Positions 57,940 to 64,000 of a stretch of 64,000 nucleotides of DNA are shown in pieces (position 1 is the first letter of the stretch; the number at the start of each line of letters is the position of its first letter). A model generated the notes under the pieces. The model saw only the letters and a list, made by a program, of their open reading frames with translations, did not search any database and was not told the DNA's origin. The DNA comes from Heterohyrax brucei (lineage: Eukaryota; Chordata; Mammalia; Hyracoidea; Procaviidae), in contig CM053152.1 in NCBI GenBank assembly GCA_028571685.1, positions 25,428,001-25,492,000 on the forward strand, given 5' to 3'. Made by a program: the position numbers and the translations under genes.

Positions 57940-58147
57940 GTTGTGGTTTTCTGCTGTCAAGTGAACTCTGACTTAGAGCAACCCCACGTGACAGGGTAGA
58001 ACTGTTCTGTAAGGTTTTCTTGTTTATAATCTTGAGGAAATAAGATCACCAGATCTTTCTTGTGAGGTGCCACTGGATAGATTGGAATTGCTAAACTTTT
58101 AGGTAGCAACCAAGTGCTTAATAGTTGCTGCAACACCAGGACTCCTG
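57940..58147 (-). repeat. AfroSINE, long form
   Basis: Antisense copy: ctgctgtcaagtgaactctg, acgtgacagggtagaactgt, agatcaccagatctttctt, ctgcaacaccaggactcc. Confidence 0.9.
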
Positions 58148-58196
58148 GAAAGAAGAGTAGTGGAGGAATATCAGGGCTGAGCTGTCCCTCTCCACA

Positions 58197-58234
58197 CATA
58201 CAGACACTCACACACACACAGACATACACACACA

Positions 58235-58267
<33 letters not shown>
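58197..58267. repeat. (CA)n microsatellite
   Basis: Nearly uninterrupted ca dinucleotides from about 58230 to 58266, preceded by interrupted units. Confidence 0.95.
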
Positions 58268-58271
<4 letters not shown>

Positions 58272-58424
58272 TCATGGAACCATCTCACACAGATACCTTC
58301 TCACTAATAACTCAAAGTGTCTGTCTCACTGAGACAGGCTTGTTTCCAAGACTGCGTATGGATCCAGTCCATTTACTGGTGAGAGTCCTGATGAATACTA
58401 ACAAAGCATTTAATGTTTTCAGCT

Positions 58425-58575
58425 CCAGCCTCTCCACTAGATGTAAACCCCGTGAGGGCAGGCTGTGGTCTACTTTGTCTGCCTTTGTGTGCCCAGAGCC
58501 TGGAATGGAGCCCAGATCAGTGTAAGTACTCAGTAGATTTTTTTTTTTTAATTTTGTTATGTGAACAAATGAATG
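58425..58575 (+). repeat. L2 LINE 3' end
   Basis: Standard order: actagatgtaaaccccgtga, gggcaggctgtggtc, gcccagagcctggaatgg, agtactcagtagattt and atgaatgaa. Confidence 0.75.
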
Positions 58576-59366
58576 AAGTCACCTCAAAGTGAGCTACATT
58601 ATCTAGCCAGTCTCTACCTAAGTGGAAGCTAATTGTAGACAATTTTCTCTTTTAGTCAGCTCAGAACTATTCTTTAATGATTCAGTCTCTTGTAAGTACC
58701 TTCTAATGGGTTTGGTTATTTTATTTATTCTTTTTTCTCAATCACAGATAAATTTGCTTTTGATTGGCCCTGAAAGGCTGGCTAAGACCCATCCTTGGCT
58801 AAAATCCACCTAACCATATTAGGCTGCATTTGGGCAGTTTTCCACAGAAGTAAAAATATTTATTTCGCAGATATATTTATTTCTTCATTTATGGATGGAC
58901 TGTTCTGCCTGAATATTATCTATCTATTTTTGTGAAAATATTGCGTGCCTTCTACATTTGCTTGCTTCTTCTTTCTCTAGCTTTTGTGCTTTTTTTTCTA
59001 AAATAAACTCGTAAGGATGAAAGAAAGGAGATGCTTCTCAAACCTGTTGGCTTTGCTAACAAGCAGCTCTATCATCCTCTACTCCTGCCACACTGACTCT
59101 TCTTAGCTTTGCTTTCTCTGGCCTCTATGTTTTGTCCATGCTGCCCTCTCTGATCAAAAGCTGTGTTCCCAATTCTCAACTATGTGCAAAATCCATCCTG
59201 CAGGACCCAGTTCCAAGGGCTCCAGACCAGAGTAGGCAATTAGATGATGAGGCGCCAGTATCTCTGCTATCAGAGACACTAGATGTGGATGTCTGTTAGC
59301 ACTCATCACATTTTGATGGAAGTTCACCACGGTGGTTAAGCCCATAAGCCCAGTGAGTCTGCCAGG
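58576..59366. other. Single-copy-like DNA holding the donor of a duplicated 75-bp segment
   Basis: No gene or known repeat is recognised. The stretch 58995-59072 recurs at 60765-60842 inside a mariner (see findings). Confidence 0.4.
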
Positions 59367-59487
59367 GACGGATTACCCAATAAGCAAGGTATGTGCAGGT
59401 TTACTTGTGCTTCTTTACTAAGCCATAGTGCAAATTTCACCTGTTTTTCACATCATGTGGTAAATAAAGCAGATGAAATTGTGCACT
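59367..59487. other. Short palindromic sequence, possible uncharacterised fold-back element
   Basis: The arms catagtgcaaatttcacctg (59424-59443) and cagatgaaattgtgcactgtgg-like text (59470-59491) are inverted repeats. A related sequence with similar arms lies at 61172-61240. Confidence 0.4.
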
Positions 59488-60537
59488 GTGGTTGTTAGGT
59501 GCCATTGGGTTGTTTCTTACTAGTAGGAAACTTATGCACAACAGAACAAAATGCTGCCCAGGTCCTGTGCCATCATCTCAATCATTGTTGTGCTTGCGAG
59601 CATTGTTGCAGCCACTGTGTCAGTCCATCTGTTTGAGGGCCTTCCTCTTTTCCCTGACCTTTCACTTTACCAGGCGTGATAGTCTTCTCCAGGGACTGCT
59701 CCCTCCTGATAACATCTCCAAAGTATGTGAGACAAAGTCTCATCATCCTTGCTGTGTAAGGAGCACCCTGTTTGTTCTTCTGGCAATCTATGGTATAGTC
59801 AATATTTTTTACCAACAGTACAACTCAAAGGCATCAATTCTTCTTTGGTCTTCCTTACGTAATGCCCAACTGTTGCATGCATATGAGGTGACTAAAAATA
59901 TCATGGCTCGAGTCAGATGCACCTTAGTCCTCAATGTGATATCTTTGCTCTTTAATATTTTCAAGAAGTCTCTTGCAGCCAATTTGGCCAGTGCAATATG
60001 TGGTTTGATTTACTGACTGCCTCTCATGAGTATTGGTTATGGACCCAAGTAAAACTTAATCCTTGACAACCTCAATCATTTCTCCATTTATCATGGTGTT
60101 GATTTTAGTCCAGCTGTCAGGATTTTTGTTTTCTTTATACTGAGGAGTAATCCACACCAAAGGCTTTAGTCTTTGATCTTCATCAGTAAGTGCTTCAAAT
60201 CTACTTCACCTTCAACAGGCAATTTTGTGTCATCTGCATAACACACAAGTTGTTAATGAGATTTTGTCCAGTCCTGATGCCCCACTCTTCTTCATATAGT
60301 CCAGCTTCTCAGATTACTCTCTTAGCATATACACTGAATAAATATAATGAAAAAGTGTAATCCTGCCACGTACCTTTCTTGACTTTAAACTACCCGGTAT
60401 CCTCTTTTTCTGTTTGAACAAGTGCCTCTAGACCTATGTACTGGTGTACCATGAACACATTTAAGTGTTTTGGAATTTCTAGTCTTTGTAATTTTATGCC
60501 TAATTTGCTATGATCCAAACAGTCAAATGCCTTTCCA
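59488..60537 (-). mobile_element. RTE/BovB-clade LINE, 3' kilobase, antisense
   Basis: Read on the minus strand, the fragment contains the RT catalytic region with YADDTK near 60228-60243. It is followed by KHLLMKIKDQ and the C-terminal part, ending at the RTE 3' tail near 59488. RTE LINEs encode an endonuclease-RT; the AfroSINE tail matches theirs. Several stops and frameshifts make it non-functional. Its truncated end meets the mariner at 60540. A + frame of 174 codons at 59492-60016 is the antisense shadow. Confidence 0.85.
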
Positions 60538-60539
60538 TA

Positions 60540-61169
60540 CAAGGAATGACAATTAAGTTCACGAACTCATCCTAGAAAAAGTGCTACATACCTCATTGCT
60601 GAATATCACTAAGGTCACCTTCAAAATAATCCCCTTGGGAAGCTGTGCACCAATGCCAGTGCCTAGTCCACCCTTCAAAGAAATTTTGGAACTCTTTCTG
60701 GAATGGCCATCAAAGCTATCATTGTATTATCCCTGATGACCTGAATGTTATCAAAATCTCTTCCTTTCTAAAATAAACTAGTAAGGGTGAAAGAAAGGAG
60801 ATGCTTCTCAAACCTGTTGGTTTTGCTAACAAGCAGCTCAATATTTTCTTTATTTTCAGATAACAAAAAAAGTCATTTTGGACCAGGTGAGGTGAGAAGG
60901 GAGGGTGTTCCAATACAGTTATTTATTGGCTAAAATCTCCCTCACAGACAACAACACAATTAAATTCGCAAACTTGCCACCTTGCCACAGTGCACAACAG
61001 CCATTCCAGAAAGAGTCCCTAAATAGCTTTTAAGGGTGGACTAGGTGCCGACATCATTGCATAGCTTTCCAAGGGGAGTACTTCAAAGATGACTGTAGTG
61101 ATATTCAATAATGAAATATGCAGCACTTAGGGGACAAAAATTAAATTTGCATTGTGTTGTTAAACCTTG
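60540..61169. mobile_element. Fold-back mariner-type MITE, copy 3, with an internal templated insertion
   Basis: The ends are caaggaatgacaattaagtt and ...taaaccttg, flanked by TA at 60538-60539 and 61170-61171, the target duplication of Tc1/mariner elements. The left arm (60548-60690) and right arm (61000-61140) are inverted repeats. Removing 71 bp (60769-60839) restores continuity with copies 1 and 2, giving about 559 bp, close to copy 1. Confidence 0.85.
60769..60839 (+). other. 71-bp insertion copied from 58999-59069
   Basis: The insert splits the mariner word ttcctttc|aatatttc without loss of mariner sequence. It matches 58999-59069 with three differences (60780, 60787, 60811). The matched stretch extends to 58995-59069 versus 60765-60839 through the shared tttc. 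Confidence 0.85.
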
Positions 61170-61171
61170 TA

Positions 61172-61240
61172 GGCAACAAAATTTCACCTGTTTTTTACTT
61201 CATGTAGTGGAAAATAGGTAAAACTATACACCATAGATTA
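61172..61240. other. Second copy of the palindromic sequence at 59424-59491
   Basis: caaaatttcacctgtttttt, then taggtaaaactatacaccat, the worn inverted arm. It is roughly two-thirds identical to 59424-59491 by eye. Confidence 0.35.
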
Positions 61241-61284
61241 GCAAGTAAGTATAAATAAGGCCATGTCAACTTTGCCTACCTGTT

Positions 61285-61745
61285 GATCCACCCTGACTCT
61301 GACCCAGACTCCCCAGATTCAAATTCTGGCTCTACCGTTACCAGTTATCTGATTCTAGCATAAGTTACTTTATTTCTTCTGTTTGAGTATCATTTTAAAA
61401 AACGACAACAGTGTATATATTCATAGTGTTTTCTGGAATCCTTGGGTGGTACAAGCAGTGTATGCAGTGTCTAACTAAAATGTTGGAGATCTAAGTCCAC
61501 CCAGTTGTGCCTCAAAAGAAAGGCCTGCTGATCTGCTTCCAAAAAGTCAGCAATGGAAACCCTGTGGAGCACAGTTTTACTCTTATACTCATGGAGTTGT
61601 CATGAGTTGAAATTGACTTGACCACAACTTGTTCATTAAGGTTGTTCTGGTGGGTTAGTGAGTCAATACAGAAACAAAAACAAAAATCTTGTTCAATATC
61701 CAGCATGTAGCCAGTAGTCAATAAATGTTAGCTTTAAAACAGTTA
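61285..61745 (+). repeat. MIR split by an AfroSINE
   Basis: The left half has gattcaaattctggctctac and cagttatctgattctagc (61315-61365). The right half has tatccagcatgtagccagta and gtcaataaatgttagc (61697-61735). The AfroSINE at 61434-61640 lies between them. Confidence 0.7.
61434..61640 (+). repeat. AfroSINE, long form, in MIR
   Basis: Sense copy: gaatccttgggtggtacaag, ctcaaaagaaaggcctgctg, tggagcacagttttactctt, tgagttgaaattgacttgac. Confidence 0.9.
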
Positions 61746-61839
61746 TTATTGCTCATTTACATGTATGCCTCACTATGTGATTATATGCCATAGAACTTGA
61801 TCTATGAATTTGACATCTTTTTTACTTCCAAATCCTATA

Positions 61840-61895
61840 GCACTATCCAGAACATAGTTGGGTTATTCTATAAATGCTGAATCAATGAATAAAGA
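61840..61895 (+). repeat. L2-like 3' end fragment
   Basis: The text actatccagaacatagttgg then ataaatgctgaatcaatgaa resembles the L2 3' end. Confidence 0.5.
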
Positions 61896-61987
61896 TATAC
61901 ACTGAACATAGTGATAAATATTTGAGCACTGTCTGGGAGTAAGTTGAAGATCTTGGACAAACCCATGTAGAGGATTATAGCCCAAAC

Positions 61988-62150
61988 TGAAATCAAACCC
62001 ACTGCCTGTGAGTTGATGCCAACTCATAGGAATTCCACAGACAGAGTAGCACTGCCTCACAGAGTTTCTGAGGAGCACCTGGCATATTTTAACTGCCAAC
62101 ATTATGGTTAGCATGTGTAGTACTTAACCACTATGCTGCCAGGCTTCCGT
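61988..62150 (-). repeat. AfroSINE, short form
   Basis: Antisense copy: aaacccactgcctgtgagtt, acagagtagcactgcctc, attatggttagcatgtg, ctatgctgccaggcttcc. Confidence 0.9.
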
Positions 62151-63069
62151 AGAGGGTTGCAGTCCATGTAAAAGCATTGGTGGCCGCTATGATACAGTCT
62201 GCTGCAGTCCAGACCTCAGGGAAAGACCTGTATTTACGAAGTTGGAGCAAATCACCACAGCTAAACCTGTAATATTCAGGTACTGTGTTTGTGGGCCCAT
62301 CTAGAACCACCCTCTTCTCTATAGGTTAAGTTCTGAATCCCCTAACCACTTCAGTACAACAAGAAACGTGACTTCATAATGTAACCCACTGGAGTTGACA
62401 TGGGATTCATGGTATCTACCAAGCCATTAATATATGCATGTAATTCAGGCTGGTCTTCAGAGGGCTTGGGACGGGCTACCTGCCTCTAGCTATACTACTG
62501 TTGCCCTTACAAATAAGAAGAGTTTACTGCTTGTAAACTATGACTTTACAAGCTATTCCTATCTTCCAAGTGGCAGTCCCTCATTTCCCTTTTTCATTGT
62601 CAATATGACTGAAATTTTGTTTTCAGGACAATAAGGTGTTTGACCACAGACAATGGACCATGTTTGGCTTAGGTCAAACAGTGCAATTCCTTTTTTCTTG
62701 CCAAATAAGCACTTTTCCAGTTTCCACTATGACTAGAGATGCTATTGTGATCAGTTCTGTCTAATAGAACATCAGTAATTCTCTCAGGGAGTTTCTCGGA
62801 AAACCTTTCATTTTTTTTAAAGGGATAGGTGCAAAAGAAGAATAGTTGGAACTGCTATGTCTTCTTTTCTAAATACAAATGTGAACTCTGCAGCTCTGGC
62901 AGCCATTTTGCAGCCATGAGGCTATGAACTTGAGGATGAAAAACCAACATACAAAGGATAAGAAAATGCAATGATGAAAGAACCCGAATCTTTGATGATG
63001 TTGTTGGGTTGCAGAAGCAAGAGGTAGAGCTAAGACTGCCTGACTCTGGAATAATTGTTATAGTTTGTG
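62151..63069. other. Single-copy-like DNA, possible ancient repeat at right end
   Basis: About 62880-63060 (tctggcagccattttgcagc, ccatgaggctatgaacttga) resembles an ancient mammalian repeat. The rest shows nothing recognised. Confidence 0.35.
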
Positions 63070-63280
63070 CTGGGTATCAGTAAACATTTTCTTAAAGAGC
63101 CAGATAGTATTTTAGGCTTTTTTGCCATATGTAATTGTCATTACCACAATTAACTCTAGTCTGCCTTTGTAGTACAAAAGTAGCCATAGATAATACTGAG
63201 TGAATCAGCTTGTATATATTCTAATAAAACTTTATTTACAAAAAAAAACGTGACTGACCCATGAACTTTAGTTTTCTAAC
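63070..63280 (+). mobile_element. hAT-Charlie-type MER DNA transposon
   Basis: Characteristic order: cttaaagagccagatagtat, ttaggctttttt, tagccatagataatactgag and ctaataaaactttatttaca, followed by a remnant of the terminal repeat (aactttagttttctaac). The exact MER family is not assigned. Confidence 0.6.
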
Positions 63281-63332
63281 ATCTATAGGGTCGCTATGAG
63301 TCAGACCTGACTCGATGGCAGTATTTTTTTTT
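63281..63332 (+). repeat. Short AfroSINE/RTE 3'-tail fragment
   Basis: Only tatagggtcgctatgagtca and gacctgactcgatggcagta followed by a T-run are present, with no SINE body. Confidence 0.75.
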
Positions 63333-63513
63333 CTGTTTGTTCAAACATCTGTTGGAGGAGTATTCTTTTATTCACAGTGAAATGAATTCTGGTTAATGTA
63401 CTACTTTTATCAAAGTCTAAAATTGTGTATTTAGCACTCTATTCTTTGTTTTAATTCAAGCCTTATTTCACTGTTGTGCTGCACTGCAATATTAACAGCA
63501 CCAAGGCTGCTTC

Positions 63514-63590
63514 CATAGACATTTACAGCCTTGGAAACCCTATGTGGTTGCTATGACTTGGAATCAACTTGATGATAGAGTGTTCGGTAT
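63514..63590 (+). repeat. AfroSINE 3' fragment
   Basis: Sense 3' half: acagccttggaaaccctatg, ttgctatgacttggaatcaa, cttgatgatagagtg. Confidence 0.8.
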
Positions 63591-64000
63591 TTCTGAATTT
63601 GTTAAATCCTGTTGTAGACTAGATCAGTAGTAAGCAAGTGTTAACTGCCTTTCCCTTTCTTCATAGAAGATAGCCTTGGCCATGCCACTCAACTTGGCCA
63701 ACAGAATGTAGGGGGTAACCACAATGTGTTTGTTGCCTTAACAGGCATCACTTTCTTTCTCTTGCCTCTCTTCTGTGTACAGTGCCTTCTTGAGCAGAAA
63801 TGTTCCACTGTCCACAGAACAAGGAGAATCACCCAGAGCGGACTTGAAACCTCCCTAAACTAAACTTGGATTGGTGAAATTCAACCAATACTCTAATCCC
63901 ACTGGAGCCCTGAGTAGTAGTACCTGAGTAATAAGCAAAACCTAGCCCTGCCATCTGAAGAGGAGCCACCCAAGACTGCAAATATATGTGAGCAAAAAAT
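63591..64000. other. Single-copy-like DNA or unnamed ancient repeat
   Basis: About 63660-63980 has the texture of an ancient interspersed repeat (cttggccaacagaatgtagg). I cannot name it. No gene is recognised. Confidence 0.3.

Noticed and set aside
57957-58332. Frames rich in Cys-Val or His-Thr
   Set aside because: They are translations of the CA microsatellite and adjoining AfroSINE.
59492-60016. Plus-strand frame of 174 codons
   Set aside because: It is the antisense shadow of an RTE LINE fragment whose coding strand is minus.
60769-60839. Ordinary transposon insertion as the source of the 71-bp insert
   Set aside because: No terminal repeats, no A-tail and no target-site duplication. 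A nearby same-orientation match explains it better.
1-64000. CRISPR array, operon or phage structure
   Set aside because: No regularly spaced repeats, no dense gene packing. The repeat content is mammalian.

Overview
This window looks like nuclear DNA from a placental mammal of the clade Afrotheria, most likely a paenungulate such as an elephant. The diagnostic signal is a tRNA-derived SINE scattered through the whole window. Its tRNA-like head reads roughly 'tggtg.agtggttaag', and its 3' tail reads roughly 'gctatgagtcggaatcgactcgacggcaa'; this matches the AfroSINE family. The same 3' tail ends an RTE/BovB-clade LINE here. Older mammal-wide repeats are also present (MIR, L2, MER5A, MLT1, Tigger). 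There are no Alu or B1 elements and no bacterial gene structure. I find no intact protein-coding gene and no convincing functional RNA gene. The window is best read as intergenic or deep intronic DNA in which almost all recognisable content is transposable elements.

Layout. About 1.9-15.3 kb is an L1 graveyard: at least five overlapping, internally deleted or joined L1 pieces on the + strand. It is interrupted by MaLR-like LTRs (2071-2600, 11741-12346) and a fold-back mariner (9682-10247). About 15.5-36 kb is single-copy-like DNA with many AfroSINEs, two adjacent MaLR-like LTRs (22080-23098), two MLT1 LTRs, a MER5A, several MIRs and an old antisense L1 (29645-30545). The stretch 32.4-35.8 kb is strikingly repeat-poor, and just before it lies an AT-rich 123-bp palindrome. 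A nearly full-length L1 with a 15-bp target-site duplication occupies 36139-43260; both reading frames are broken. From 43.3 to 64 kb lie a Tigger element, MIRs, an RTE 3' end inserted inside a MIR, two ERVL/MLT2-like LTRs in inverted orientation (49505-50046 and 54325-54993), and a possible class I LTR. The same stretch holds two further fold-back mariners, a 1-kb antisense RTE fragment and more AfroSINEs.

How the parts relate. The elements record an insertion order: SINE into SINE, LTR into SINE, RTE into MIR, mariner into L1. In several cases exact target-site duplications are visible. The most unusual single event is a roughly 71-bp segment inside the mariner at 60.8 kb that copies sequence 1.77 kb upstream, apparently a locally templated insertion. 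Other second-look items are a 35-bp copy of the L1 5' terminus inside an L1 ORF2, micro-insertions of only the RTE/SINE 3' tail, and an L1 that lacks all of ORF2. Boundaries of old elements are by eye, typically +/-10-30 bp. Family names are from recognition of consensus-like sequence, not from a database search.
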